Made by a program: the position numbers and the translations under genes. Positions 1-8,954 of a DNA stretch of 64,000 nt are shown here, one piece after another (the stretch's first letter is position 1; every line of letters begins with the position of its first letter). The stretch is from the NCBI GenBank assembly GCA_002382735.1, contig DFZN01000031.1, forward strand, positions 18,025 to 82,024, given 5' to 3'. Under the pieces are notes generated by a model. The model was not told the origin of the DNA and searched no databases. It saw only the letters and a list, made by a program, of their open reading frames with translations. This DNA is from a bacterium UBP11_UBA4055. GTDB taxonomy: Bacteria > UBA4055.

Positions 1-543
1 CGGAACTCTATAGGAGAAAATTTCGGGTTCAATATAGACGATTATACAGCCCTCGCCCCCGCTGCCGGAGTGTACATTTTCGACTGGTGCGGGATCAAAG
101 CGGAGAACTCGTTCTTCGACCGCGTCAAGTACATGGCTGTCGCTAATCTGGCGTCTCAGACGGTCGTACAGGGGCTCAAATATACGACTGACAAACTGCG
201 CCCGGACAGAGAGGACAGACTGTCGTTCCCGTCTAATCACACTAACATTGCCTTCACTAACGCAATGATAATCTGGCACGAATACAGGCGGACGAACGCG
301 CTCGCCGCATACAGCGGATTCGTTGTCGCCACAGGGACTGGCGCGCTCCGCATGGTGCACGACAAGCACTGGACAGGAGATGTCCTTGCCGGAGCCGGCA
401 TAGGCATGCTCTGCGCGAACCTGGTTTACCGGTTCCGGCCTCTTGAGAACTGGCGTCCTTTCGGTACAGGAGAAAGAAAATTAACTCTGCTACCGGATGT
501 CTCGGACGACGAGTTCGGCTTAACTCTGATCTGTAATTTCTAG
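1..543 (+). CDS. PAP2-family phosphatase, 5'-truncated by the window edge
   Basis: The frame is open from base 1, so the N-terminus lies outside the window; the GTG at 70 is internal. Type 2 phosphatidic acid phosphatase motifs are in order: KX6RP (K-YTTDKL-RP), then PSNH in place of the usual PSGH, then RX5HX3D (R-MVHDK-H-WTG-D). The nucleophilic and acid/base histidines are therefore present. Such integral membrane enzymes dephosphorylate phosphatidate, undecaprenyl pyrophosphate or related lipid phosphates; the substrate cannot be told here. The gene stops one base before the ribosome binding site of a DgkA-type lipid kinase, so the two probably act on the same lipid pool in opposite directions. 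It is clearly richer in G+C than the genes that follow. Confidence 0.85.
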   Translation, partial: RNSIGENFGFNIDDYTALAPAAGVYIFDWCGIKAENSFFDRVKYMAVANLASQTVVQGLKYTTDKLRPDREDRLSFPSNHTNIAFTNAMIIWHEYRRTNALAAYSGFVVATGTGALRMVHDKHWTGDVLAGAGIGMLCANLVYRFRPLENWRPFGTGERKLTLLPDVSDDEFGLTLICNF

Positions 544-553
544 GAGAAAATAA

Positions 554-928
554 ATGAACAGCAGAAAAACTGACGGCAGTTTCATAGTAAATAGGCTTAA
601 CAGCTTCAGATTCGCCTCAAAAGGTTTTTTCACCATGGTTAAAGAGGAGCCGAACTTCAGGATCCAGCTCGTAATATTTATTTTAATAATCTCTCTCGGA
701 TTTTTCTTTAATATTTCCGGTCGTGAGTGGATCCACATAATACTGGCTTCAGGCTTTGTTATCATGGCCGAGATCCTGAATTCGGCAGTTGAAAGAATAG
801 CGGACTTTCTGTCTCCCGAGTTCAATGAAGAGATCGGGACGATAAAAGATATCTGCGCAGCGGCAGTGCTTGTAGCCGCCAGCATCTCAGTCGTAGTCGG
901 ACTTATAATATTCATTCCAAAATTTTAA
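554..928 (+). CDS. dgkA: Diacylglycerol kinase / undecaprenol kinase (DgkA family)
   Basis: 124 residues, the normal size for this small trimeric integral membrane kinase. After a short cytoplasmic N-terminus with a conserved E-PNFRIQ segment come three hydrophobic helices. The family signature follows: E-I-L-N-S-A-V-E in the second helix and D-F-L-S-P ... IKDICAAAVLVAA at the third. These residues form the active site that phosphorylates diacylglycerol (proteobacterial type) or undecaprenol (Gram-positive type). The sequence does not decide between the two. The ATG has an AGGAG at 542-546 overlapping the stop of the PAP2 phosphatase gene, which argues for one transcript. Confidence 0.92.
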   Translation: MNSRKTDGSFIVNRLNSFRFASKGFFTMVKEEPNFRIQLVIFILIISLGFFFNISGREWIHIILASGFVIMAEILNSAVERIADFLSPEFNEEIGTIKDICAAAVLVAASISVVVGLIIFIPKF

Positions 929-950
929 TCATCAATTACAGGAGTATCTA

Positions 951-1703
951 ATGGCAGGCAGCGTAAAATTTAAAAGGGACAGAAAGTTTTTGAAGTCGAA
1001 CTGGGATGTTCTTGAGTTCGACAGCTCGGATCAGGCAAAGAAAATACCGGTTCCCCCTATGGAAAAACCATATACTGTCCAGAACGGAAAGGTGATCAGG
1101 CTTCTCAAACCCGAGTCATGGAGAAATATCGGCAGAATATCACTGAAAGATGCAATAATGAAGAGACAAAGCAGAAGAAAATACACAAATGAGACCATAA
1201 GCTTTGAAGAGCTGTCATTTCTGCTTTACGCGACGCAGGGAGTAAAAAAGAATTCGGGAAGACATTCTTTCAGAACCGTTCCTTCAGGCGGTGCCAGGCA
1301 TCCTTTCGAGACCTACCTTTTCGTGTGGAATGTTGAAGGGATTGAAAAGGGTATTTACCGTTATCTGCCTTTAGAACATGCGGTCTGCCTTGAAAAAAAA
1401 TATGTGAAAGGCATGGAAAAAGAACTTGATTCAGCTACCATGGGACAGTTTTGGAATGCCGGCTTTTATTTTATATGGACAGCCATACCTTACAGGACCG
1501 AATGGAGATACATTGACGCTTCGGCAAAGCTGATAGCCATTGACGCCGGTCATCTCTGCCAGAACCTTTATCTTGCGTGCGAAGAGATAGGGTGCGGAAC
1601 CTGCGGAATAGGCTCGTACAGCCAGAAGGAGGCTGATTCGTTCCTGTGCGTGGACGGAAAGGACGAGTTCTGCGTTTATATGGCTCCGGTAGGCAAGGTG
1701 TAG
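951..1703 (+). CDS. SagB/ThcOx-type nitroreductase-family oxidoreductase
   Basis: 250 residues. The core matches the SagB-type dehydrogenase branch of the FMN-dependent nitroreductases: a basic R-Q-S-R-R-K-Y segment near residue 72 (FMN phosphate contact), S-F-L-L-Y-A-T-Q-G-V, the P-S-G-G-A-R-H-P-F-E-T-Y-L motif near residues 118-130, and a C-terminal G-C-G-T-C-G-I-G stretch. SagB enzymes oxidise azolines in peptide natural products when they sit beside a cyclodehydratase and precursor peptide. Neither is visible here, so this is more likely a stand-alone oxidoreductase of unknown substrate. A good AGGAG lies 7 bases before the ATG. The gene ends in a hairpin terminator. Confidence 0.82.
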   Translation: MAGSVKFKRDRKFLKSNWDVLEFDSSDQAKKIPVPPMEKPYTVQNGKVIRLLKPESWRNIGRISLKDAIMKRQSRRKYTNETISFEELSFLLYATQGVKKNSGRHSFRTVPSGGARHPFETYLFVWNVEGIEKGIYRYLPLEHAVCLEKKYVKGMEKELDSATMGQFWNAGFYFIWTAIPYRTEWRYIDASAKLIAIDAGHLCQNLYLACEEIGCGTCGIGSYSQKEADSFLCVDGKDEFCVYMAPVGKV

Positions 1704-1711
1704 TTAAAAAT

Positions 1712-1742
1712 AAAAAAACCCCGAAAAATGTTGGGGTTTTTA
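1712..1742. terminator. Bidirectional rho-independent terminator
   Basis: A-rich arm plus CCCC, a loop of about ten bases (GAAAAATGTT), then GGGG followed by TTTTTT. A-tract and U-tract flank the stem on both sides, so it can stop the SagB-type gene on the plus strand and hppA on the minus strand, which converge here. Confidence 0.8.
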
Positions 1743-1760
1743 GAATTATTGAAGTTTTAT

Positions 1761-3968
1761 CTAGAACAGGCTGTACCCTACGGTCAGTCCGACCATAACG
1801 ATCGATACCATGCTCATAAGCTTGATAAGAATGTTTAATGAAGGTCCCGAAGTATCCTTGAACGGATCGCCGACTGTATCGCCTGTGACTGCTGCTTTAT
1901 GCGCGTCCGAACCTTTTCCGCCCAGGTTACCTTCCTCTATATATTTCTTGGCGTTGTCCCACGCTCCTCCTGAATTCGCCATGAAGATCGCAAGAACGAA
2001 ACCTGATGATGTTCCGCCGATCAGAAGTCCCATAACTCCGGCAACTCCGAAAAGCCAGCCCATAAGAATAGGTATTATAATAGCGAGAAGTGACGGAAGC
2101 ATCATCTCTTTCTGCGCTCCTTTTGTAGAGATCGCGACACAGCGTGCGTAGTCGGGCTCTCCGGAACCGTCCATGATGCCTTTGATCTCCCTGAACTGCC
2201 TTCTTACTTCATCAACCATTGCTCCGGCTGCTCTTCCAACAGCCATCATTGTAAGACCGCTGAACATGAAAGCCATCATTGCTCCGATCATTATACCTAT
2301 AAGAACGATCGGGTTCATGAGAGTAACATTAAAATGGGTCATAAAATCTAATAAGGTCGCAGATTCGACAGCTACATTGTCGGCGAATTCGAGTGTTTCG
2401 ATCCCGAGCCTTTCCATTGCGATCTTTATCTCATCGACATATGAAGCGAGCAGTGCGAGCGCAGTAAGAGCGGCAGAACCGATGGCAAATCCTTTTCCTG
2501 TCGCTGCTGTCGTGTTGCCCAGAGCGTCCAATGCGTCAGTCCTTTTTCTCACTTCAGGGCCGAGACCGCTCATTTCGGCGTTGCCGCCCGCATTGTCCGC
2601 TATCGGACCGTATGCGTCAGTGGCAAGAGTGATGCCCAGTGTCGAGAGCATACCGACTGCCGCGATTCCGATCCCGTAAAGTCCCATGGTAATATTTGCA
2701 GGATCCCATGAAGCCGCGAACATGAACGAAAGAAAAATACCCGCGGATACTGCGAGAACAGGTATGGCAGTGGACATCATACCGAGCCCGATACCTGAAA
2801 TTATAACAGTGGCATGTCCGGTCTTTGCGCTCTCGGCAACAGTCTGCGTAGGCCTGAATGAATGAGAAGTATAATACTCGGTAGCTTTACCTATAACGAT
2901 ACCTGTGATAAGGCCGGTAATTATCGATCCCCATATTCCCAAATAATTGTCAAGATTGAGGTATCTGAGCAGAAAGTACGATGAAACAGCTATAAGAACC
3001 GAACTGATATTCACGCCTTTTCCAAGTGAGGCCAGAAGCTCCCTCTGGTTAGCGCCTTCTTTCGTTTTGACCATGAATATTCCTATCAGTGAAAGAATTA
3101 TGCCGACGGCCGCTATTAACATCGGTGTTATAACGAACTTGAACTGCATGTCGATAAGGTCTGATCTCTGTGATCCGATGAAGATCGCAGCGCCGAGAGA
3201 TGCCGTCGCCAGAATCGATCCGCAGTACGATTCATAAAGATCTGCGCCCATACCTGCAACATCACCCACATTGTCACCCACATTATCTGCTATAGTGGCA
3301 GGGTTCCTCGGATCGTCTTCGGGGATATTCGCCTCGACTTTACCAACAAGATCGGCACCGACATCAGCAGCCTTCGTGAATATACCTCCGCCTACCCTTG
3401 CGAACAGAGCTTGTGTTGAAGCACCCATGCCGAAGGTAAGCATTGTTGTTGTAATAATGACAGTATTATGGCCCGTTATATCCTGAGCGATAGGATAAAA
3501 ATAATTCATTATCAGGAACCAGACGGATATATCAAGAAGACCGAGGCCTACGACCACAAGCCCCATCACCGCACCTGAACGGAAAGCTACTCTCAGACCG
3601 TCATTAAGTGATTTCTTTGCAGCCCAGGCAGTCCTCGCGGACGCATAAGTAGCGGTTTTCATTCCGAAAAATCCTGCGAGACCCGAGAAAAATCCTCCAG
3701 TCAGGAAAGCGAAAGGAACCCATGGGTTCTGTATCTTTAAAACATAAGCCATAACAGCGAAAATACTGGCCATGACAATAAATACAATGCTGACCACCTT
3801 ATACTGTTGCTTAAGGTAAGCCATCGCTCCGGCTCTAACATGAGCCGCGATCTTTTTCATTTTATCAGTACCCTCATCTTCCTTCAGAAGCTTTTTGTAG
3901 AAGTAAAAAGCGAAGATCAGGGCCAGCACCGAGCCTGCGGGAGCAAGCCAGAACAGGTTGTTGATCAT
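1761..3968 (-). CDS. hppA: Membrane-bound pyrophosphatase, K+-dependent, probably Na+-pumping
   Basis: 735 residues with about 16 membrane helices. Visible are the pyrophosphate-binding segments D-V-G-A-D-L-V-G-K-V-E, D-D-P-R-N-P-A-T-I-A-D-N-V-G-D-N-V-G-D and the late D-N-A-K-K-Y-I-E and K-A-A-V-T-G-D-T-V-G-D-P-F-K-D-T-S-G. Alanine in G-N-T-T-A-A (residues 488-489), where K+-independent enzymes have lysine, indicates K+ dependence. Glutamate 246 in A-D-L-Y-E-S-Y is at the position used by Na+-transporting members; this coupling-ion assignment is inferred from the family. The enzyme uses PPi from biosynthesis to energise the inner membrane. The start overlaps the upstream yfhO-like gene by 4 bases (ATGA), and the gene ends the minus-strand operon at a terminator. 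Confidence 0.95.
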   Translation of the reverse strand: MINNLFWLAPAGSVLALIFAFYFYKKLLKEDEGTDKMKKIAAHVRAGAMAYLKQQYKVVSIVFIVMASIFAVMAYVLKIQNPWVPFAFLTGGFFSGLAGFFGMKTATYASARTAWAAKKSLNDGLRVAFRSGAVMGLVVVGLGLLDISVWFLIMNYFYPIAQDITGHNTVIITTTMLTFGMGASTQALFARVGGGIFTKAADVGADLVGKVEANIPEDDPRNPATIADNVGDNVGDVAGMGADLYESYCGSILATASLGAAIFIGSQRSDLIDMQFKFVITPMLIAAVGIILSLIGIFMVKTKEGANQRELLASLGKGVNISSVLIAVSSYFLLRYLNLDNYLGIWGSIITGLITGIVIGKATEYYTSHSFRPTQTVAESAKTGHATVIISGIGLGMMSTAIPVLAVSAGIFLSFMFAASWDPANITMGLYGIGIAAVGMLSTLGITLATDAYGPIADNAGGNAEMSGLGPEVRKRTDALDALGNTTAATGKGFAIGSAALTALALLASYVDEIKIAMERLGIETLEFADNVAVESATLLDFMTHFNVTLMNPIVLIGIMIGAMMAFMFSGLTMMAVGRAAGAMVDEVRRQFREIKGIMDGSGEPDYARCVAISTKGAQKEMMLPSLLAIIIPILMGWLFGVAGVMGLLIGGTSSGFVLAIFMANSGGAWDNAKKYIEEGNLGGKGSDAHKAAVTGDTVGDPFKDTSGPSLNILIKLMSMVSIVMVGLTVGYSLF

Positions 3969-6367
3969 TTTGGTCCCTCTTTTTTGTTTTTATCTATTCC
4001 AATTCTTTCATTTTTTAAACGCGGTAAAATAATGATTCCTATAGAAAAAAGCAACCCGAATAATGTCAGAACTTTTGAAATATTGTAGGGTTTTGAGATA
4101 TATCTGAAAATGATGTCATGTTCGCCCTCAGGCAGCTCGACGGCCCTGAAAGTGAGGTCGGCCTTATATATTTCAAGTTCCTTCCCCTCTTCATCATACG
4201 CATGCCAGTAGGGAAAATAATTATCCGTCATAACCACGATCCCGTTCCTTTTCATCTTGACTTTTAATTCAATCTCATTCCCTATGTATTTATAGCTAAG
4301 CACATCTCCGGCCGCGACGGAATCAATATCCTGAAATTCAAGAACCGGTTCCCTTTCAAGGATAACGGTTTCTAAAGGATCGAATTCCGACTTTAAAATA
4401 TCGACAATATTATCCTCATCTTCTACTACAATATGATCCGCAACGATGAACGCTCTCGAGAAATAGTTCGGGTTAGGCAGTATCTCACCCTTCGCGTCTT
4501 TCGGCTGATACATCAAAAACCGTACGCCGGCGAGATTTAAAAGATTATTTTCATAGTAATTATTAAGATTGTAGGTTATGTTGACATCCGTATTGACGCC
4601 CTCTTCATTTATTCCTCTGTATTTCCTGAACCATTTAAGCTCGTTATCATGGAAGCCCGTAAGAGTAGAAACCCCGTGTATCGGAAGCTGGTTGGCTCCG
4701 AACATGTTAAGGTCGAAAACCCTGAAATAACCTTCCCTATCCTCAAGTTCTCTAAGCTGTTTCGTGAGTTCGATATCAGTGAACTTGATTCCCAGACCGT
4801 CTTTATCAACTGTTTTGATGAATTTTGAGTTTATCCTGTATGTGTCAATGAAGAAAAGCACCGTGATGACCGTGATGAAAACTGATGCGCTGAACTTATT
4901 CTTCAGAAACAGAATTACGGCAGTGAGTGAAAGTGAGATGAGAAATACTGCCGCGACTATACCGTTCCTTATCACGCCGACATATTCCTCTGAAGGCATT
5001 CTCGGAGGCTCAAATATAGATCCGTAAAGGTCAAGCATACCCGTAAGAGCGAAGGATTTTATCATTCCCGCGGCAAATATCACAGGCACGGCAATTATCA
5101 GGAATTTAACTATTTTGCCCTGTTTATTCTCTTCTTTGACCGAAATAATATAGTCGAGCATGACGGCAGACATCACCGAAAGAGTAAAAGTCAGAAGGAA
5201 AAGTATCATCCCCTGTCCTCTGAACATTTTTACGCCCGGTATAATGGTATAGGCAAGTTTGAAAACAGGAGTGTGGTCAACCAGCGAGTAAAGCACGGTA
5301 AAGACACCGAACGAGAAAAAGAATATCACATCTTTCCTTTTGCTGCCTTTGTAGAAGATCAGTGCTAGAATGGATAAAAAAATGATTATCACGCCTGAGT
5401 ATTCGCTGTTCAGCTTGAACGGATTCCTCCCCCAGTAGGAATTACCTCCCTCATCTGATATTTTCTTCTGCTCTTCATAAGTCTGTGCGTGCGACATACG
5501 GTTCTCCCCGCAGAATTCAGGCACGACGAGAGACATTGCCTCTTCGGGATGGATACCCCATGAGACAGCATGGCTGAATGAGGTCTTGGCTTCTGTTCCC
5601 CTTATTGAGAATTCTTTTGTGTACATATACGGCGGTATGAGCTGCACCGCACCGATCATAAGCGCAAGGATTATTCCGGACCAGAAAAGTCCGAAACCCG
5701 AGACTGCTTTCACGGTCTGCTTTTTAATCAGATGATCAGATATGATCCTGTAAACAGTGTACAGAAAGTACAGCCAGAGCGCGAAGTATGTAGTCTGCAG
5801 ATGTGACGACAGGATCATGAACCCTGTAACTGCGCCGAAATAAAGATAATTCCTCCAGCTTCCGCCTTCGATAGCCCTGTACAGAAAATTGAACCCCAGC
5901 GGAAGCAGAGCGGCGACATACATCTTGGCGTCGTGCCCGGGATAAACGAGCGTAACTATCATCGGGGCGGTCATGTACGCCACGGATCCGGCGAACGCTG
6001 TTATTTTCCTCAGGCCGTAATTTTTTAAGAAAATGAACATGAACGCGCCTGAGAGAAAAACATGGAGAACCAGTTTTAAGCCCAGAGCCTTGTGCATTGG
6101 CAGAAAGAACTGCAGAACAGCCGCCGGATAAAAAGTGTCGCCGTGTGTGGCGTCAACAAAAGGCAGGCCGCAGGATATAAATCTGTCCCACAAAGGTATT
6201 TCCCAAAATTCCTTCACGAATTCGGAATAGAATTTTCTGAAAAATATCCCGCTCTCCAGCTGGTCGGAGCTGAACAGAACTCCGTTCGTGAACAGAAATT
6301 CATAGAAAAGCGATACCGTTATGAGCAGAAATATCAGATAGGGCCAGAATTTCTTTGATCGATCCAA
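3965..6367 (-). CDS. YfhO-family polytopic membrane protein
   Basis: About 800 residues: roughly 12-13 membrane helices, then a soluble C-terminal part of about 200 residues and a last helix. The N-terminal loop with D-Q-L-E-S-G and W-D-R-F-I-S-C-G-L-P-F and the later L-V-Y-P-G-H-D-A-K-M are typical of YfhO-like proteins with a GT-C glycosyltransferase fold. In Gram-positive bacteria YfhO helps glycosylate lipoteichoic acid; the role in a two-membrane cell is unknown, perhaps sugar transfer to an envelope polymer. AAGGAG at 6378-6373 overlaps a GTG at 6373, so the TTG at 6367, with 5-base spacing, is the more likely start. It lies between rho and hppA and overlaps hppA by 4 bases. Confidence 0.85.
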   Translation of the reverse strand: MDRSKKFWPYLIFLLITVSLFYEFLFTNGVLFSSDQLESGIFFRKFYSEFVKEFWEIPLWDRFISCGLPFVDATHGDTFYPAAVLQFFLPMHKALGLKLVLHVFLSGAFMFIFLKNYGLRKITAFAGSVAYMTAPMIVTLVYPGHDAKMYVAALLPLGFNFLYRAIEGGSWRNYLYFGAVTGFMILSSHLQTTYFALWLYFLYTVYRIISDHLIKKQTVKAVSGFGLFWSGIILALMIGAVQLIPPYMYTKEFSIRGTEAKTSFSHAVSWGIHPEEAMSLVVPEFCGENRMSHAQTYEEQKKISDEGGNSYWGRNPFKLNSEYSGVIIIFLSILALIFYKGSKRKDVIFFFSFGVFTVLYSLVDHTPVFKLAYTIIPGVKMFRGQGMILFLLTFTLSVMSAVMLDYIISVKEENKQGKIVKFLIIAVPVIFAAGMIKSFALTGMLDLYGSIFEPPRMPSEEYVGVIRNGIVAAVFLISLSLTAVILFLKNKFSASVFITVITVLFFIDTYRINSKFIKTVDKDGLGIKFTDIELTKQLRELEDREGYFRVFDLNMFGANQLPIHGVSTLTGFHDNELKWFRKYRGINEEGVNTDVNITYNLNNYYENNLLNLAGVRFLMYQPKDAKGEILPNPNYFSRAFIVADHIVVEDEDNIVDILKSEFDPLETVILEREPVLEFQDIDSVAAGDVLSYKYIGNEIELKVKMKRNGIVVMTDNYFPYWHAYDEEGKELEIYKADLTFRAVELPEGEHDIIFRYISKPYNISKVLTLFGLLFSIGIIILPRLKNERIGIDKNKKEGPK

Positions 6368-6380
6368 ATCCACTCCTTTT

Positions 6381-7679
6381 TTACAGTGACCCGCCGCTCG
6401 TCATCATCTTGAAGAGCTCCTGATTCGTGTCTGTCTGATTTATCTTCTCTTTCATGAATTTCATAGATTCTACATTCGTCATCGGAGCGAGCATTTTTCT
6501 CAAGATCCAGATCTTGTTAAGAGTGAGTGTTTCAAGCAGCAGCTCCTCTTTTCTCGTTCCTGATTTGTTGATATCAATAGCGGGATATATTCTCATCTCG
6601 GCGAGCCTTCTGTCGAGAACGAGCTCCAGGTTTCCTGTTCCCTTGAACTCCTCGAAGATCACCTCATCCATCCTGCTGCCTGTGTCAACAAGCGCCGTCG
6701 CGATTATCGTCAGGCTTCCGCCCTCCTCGATGTTCCTCGCGGCGCCGTAGAACCGCTTGGGTTCATAAAGCGCGTTCGCGTCCACACCGCCGGAAAGTAT
6801 CCTGCCGCTGTGCGGCGCGGCGGCGTTATACGCTCTTGCCAGCCTGGTTATGCTGTCCAACAGGATCACGACATCCTTGCCGTACTCAACTTCCCTTTTT
6901 GCTTTGTCGAGCACCATACGGGCAACAGAGATGTGCTTTTCTGGTTTCTCGTCAAAGGTCGAGAATATCACTTCGCCTTTAATGCTCCTCTGCATCTCGG
7001 TAACCTCCTCAGGCCTTTCATCAACAAGGAGCATCATTATCTTCGCATCGGGATGATTTTCAGCTATCGCGTTTGCTATCTGACGCATGATAGTAGTCTT
7101 ACCGGCCTTCGGCGGCGAAACAATGAGAGCCCTCTGCCCTTTTCCTAACGGCGAGAACAGATCAAGTATCCTTAATGTCTCGTTTTCATAGCCGAATTTT
7201 TTATTCTCGAGCTTAAACCTGTCGTTCGGATGGAGCGGCGTGAGGTTCTCGAACATTATGATCTTCTTGATATATTCGGGATCGGCATCGTTCACAGAAT
7301 CGATCTTCAGAAGCGCGAAATATTTTTCACCTTCCTTGGGAGCCCTTATCTGACCGCTGACATAATGTCCTGTTCTGAGCCCAAACTTCTTTATCTGCGC
7401 GGGAGAAACATAAATATCGTTCTTACCCTGCTGATAGTTCGTGTTGGGCGACCTTAAAAATCCGTACTTGTTGTCCTTGTCCAGCGCGATTATTTCCAAA
7501 AGCCCGTCGCCTTCCAGCATTTCCTCCTCCTGAGTGTTGCCCTCGAGGATCTTGAATATCAGTTCCTGCTTTAACAGAGTCGCGTAGTCCTCTATTCCGA
7601 GTTTGATAGCTATTTCCGTAAGTTCTCTCACGGTCATGCTTTTCAGTGTTTTGAGATCGTATCTCTGTACTTCTTCCAT
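6381..7679 (-). CDS. rho: Transcription termination factor Rho
   Basis: 432 residues, close to the usual 420. In order: an N-terminal Rho helical domain (L-K-T-L-K-S-M-T-V-R-E-L), the RNA-binding cold-shock-like domain (G-L-L-E-I ... Y-G-F-L-R-S-P-N-T-N-Y), then the RecA-like ATPase with Walker A S-P-P-K-A-G-K-T-T, Walker B L-L-D-S-I-T-R-L-A-R, and the R-loop/secondary RNA site G-G-V-D-A-N-A-L-Y-E-P-K-R-F-Y-G-A-A-R. As a hexameric RNA translocase it ends untranslated transcripts. AAGGA sits 7 bases before the ATG. It lies between folC and the yfhO-like gene. Confidence 0.97.
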   Translation of the reverse strand: MEEVQRYDLKTLKSMTVRELTEIAIKLGIEDYATLLKQELIFKILEGNTQEEEMLEGDGLLEIIALDKDNKYGFLRSPNTNYQQGKNDIYVSPAQIKKFGLRTGHYVSGQIRAPKEGEKYFALLKIDSVNDADPEYIKKIIMFENLTPLHPNDRFKLENKKFGYENETLRILDLFSPLGKGQRALIVSPPKAGKTTIMRQIANAIAENHPDAKIMMLLVDERPEEVTEMQRSIKGEVIFSTFDEKPEKHISVARMVLDKAKREVEYGKDVVILLDSITRLARAYNAAAPHSGRILSGGVDANALYEPKRFYGAARNIEEGGSLTIIATALVDTGSRMDEVIFEEFKGTGNLELVLDRRLAEMRIYPAIDINKSGTRKEELLLETLTLNKIWILRKMLAPMTNVESMKFMKEKINQTDTNQELFKMMTSGGSL

Positions 7680-7688
7680 GGTGTATCC

Positions 7689-8948
7689 TTATTTTAATTT
7701 AATTTTATCCAACAAATCACCGATAAGGAAATGCGATCCCGTGATCACGATCATATCTCCTTCACTATAATTCCTAACGGCTTCACTGTAGGCTTCGGCC
7801 GGATCCTTAAAAAATCCTGCATCCATGTCAATTTTCAGATTTTTAATGTTTTTGACGGCTTCGATATCGAGTGCTCTTTTATTATCCGCCTGTGTGAAAT
7901 ATTTCCTGGCGTTGAATCCCGATACCATTCTGATGATCTTTTCATAATCTTTATCCCTGACCGTACCGAATATAAGATGTATTCTCCTGCGTCCCAAATT
8001 CTCAAGCTCTTTTTTGAGAGCCCTGAGGCCCTGCATATTGTGCGCGGCATCTATCATCACGAAAGGATCTTGCGAGACCGTCTGCATTCTTCCTTTTACT
8101 GATACGGATGAAAGAGCTGAACCGACTTTTTGAGGATCGAGTTTTAGCTTGCCGGATATCACCTTCAGAGCTGTAACGGCAGTCCTCAGATTCTCCTTCT
8201 GATATCTTCCTTTCAGATCCACTTTCGAATGTAATGGCGTTCCTTTAAAATGAAAGTCCATGATCAGTCCTGCATCTTCATACTTGAAACAGAATTTTTT
8301 CTTATCCGTAAATATGATCTGTGAACCTTTTTTTTCTGCGGCTCTTCTGAAAAGCCGGCGGACAGACCTTTTATCAGTATTGACGACGACGGGCACACCC
8401 GCTTTTATTATCCCTGATTTCTCGCGGGCTATTTCCACAATGGAATTCCCCAGCTGCTTCTGGTGATCAAGATCGATACCTGTTATGACAGAAACCAGCG
8501 GATTTAAAATGTTAGTTGAGTCGAGCCTTCCCCCCAGCCCGGTCTCAATAACCGCGACATCTGTTTTTTTAGCGAGAAAATATCTGACAGCTATGGCTGT
8601 ATTAGCCTCAAAAAAAGTGCAGTTGAATTTCTCGATACCCTCCTTAAAAAAGCTGATGTACTCTGAAATGTCCGCATCGCTTATCTCCTCGTTATCTATC
8701 CTGATCCTCTCATTGAACCTCTGAATGTGCGGCGAAGTGAACAAGCCGGTCCTGTAGCCGTTCGATCTCAGAACCTCGGCAATAATGTTTGCCGCAGAAC
8801 CCTTTCCGTTCGTGCCTGCGATATGAATGACGGTCAGCTTACTAAAATCTGTTTTCGTATATTCCATCAGGTCCAAAATGTTCTTAAGCCCCAGCTTCAT
8901 GCCGAACATTCCCCTGTCGAAAAGATATTGTATCTCTTTACTTATCAA
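7689..8948 (-). CDS. folC: Bifunctional folylpolyglutamate synthase / dihydrofolate synthase
   Basis: 419 residues, a typical Mur-ligase-fold FolC. The ATP loop I-A-G-T-N-G-K-G-S is near residues 43-51, followed by T-G-L-F-T-S-P-H-I-Q-R-F-N-E-R (the folate-binding omega-loop motif), V-I-E-T-G-L-G-G-R-L-D-S-T-N and, in the C-terminal domain, D-A-A-H-N. It adds glutamate to dihydropteroate and to folates in the cytoplasm. The start lies 7 bases after the end of pyrG and the stop 10 bases before rho, so it is inside a tight operon. Whether both activities are kept cannot be read from the sequence. Confidence 0.93.
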   Translation of the reverse strand: MISKEIQYLFDRGMFGMKLGLKNILDLMEYTKTDFSKLTVIHIAGTNGKGSAANIIAEVLRSNGYRTGLFTSPHIQRFNERIRIDNEEISDADISEYISFFKEGIEKFNCTFFEANTAIAVRYFLAKKTDVAVIETGLGGRLDSTNILNPLVSVITGIDLDHQKQLGNSIVEIAREKSGIIKAGVPVVVNTDKRSVRRLFRRAAEKKGSQIIFTDKKKFCFKYEDAGLIMDFHFKGTPLHSKVDLKGRYQKENLRTAVTALKVISGKLKLDPQKVGSALSSVSVKGRMQTVSQDPFVMIDAAHNMQGLRALKKELENLGRRRIHLIFGTVRDKDYEKIIRMVSGFNARKYFTQADNKRALDIEAVKNIKNLKIDMDAGFFKDPAEAYSEAVRNYSEGDMIVITGSHFLIGDLLDKIKLK

Positions 8949-8954
8949 TTTTTT

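Noticed and set aside
951..1703. Azoline-forming RiPP cluster around the SagB-type gene
   Set aside because: No YcaO cyclodehydratase, precursor peptide or transporter is encoded on either side, so the gene alone does not support such a cluster.
2173..2679. 168-codon plus-strand open frame within hppA
   Set aside because: Opposite strand of a highly conserved membrane pyrophosphatase; its Ala/Pro/Ile-rich product is what antisense reading of such a gene gives.
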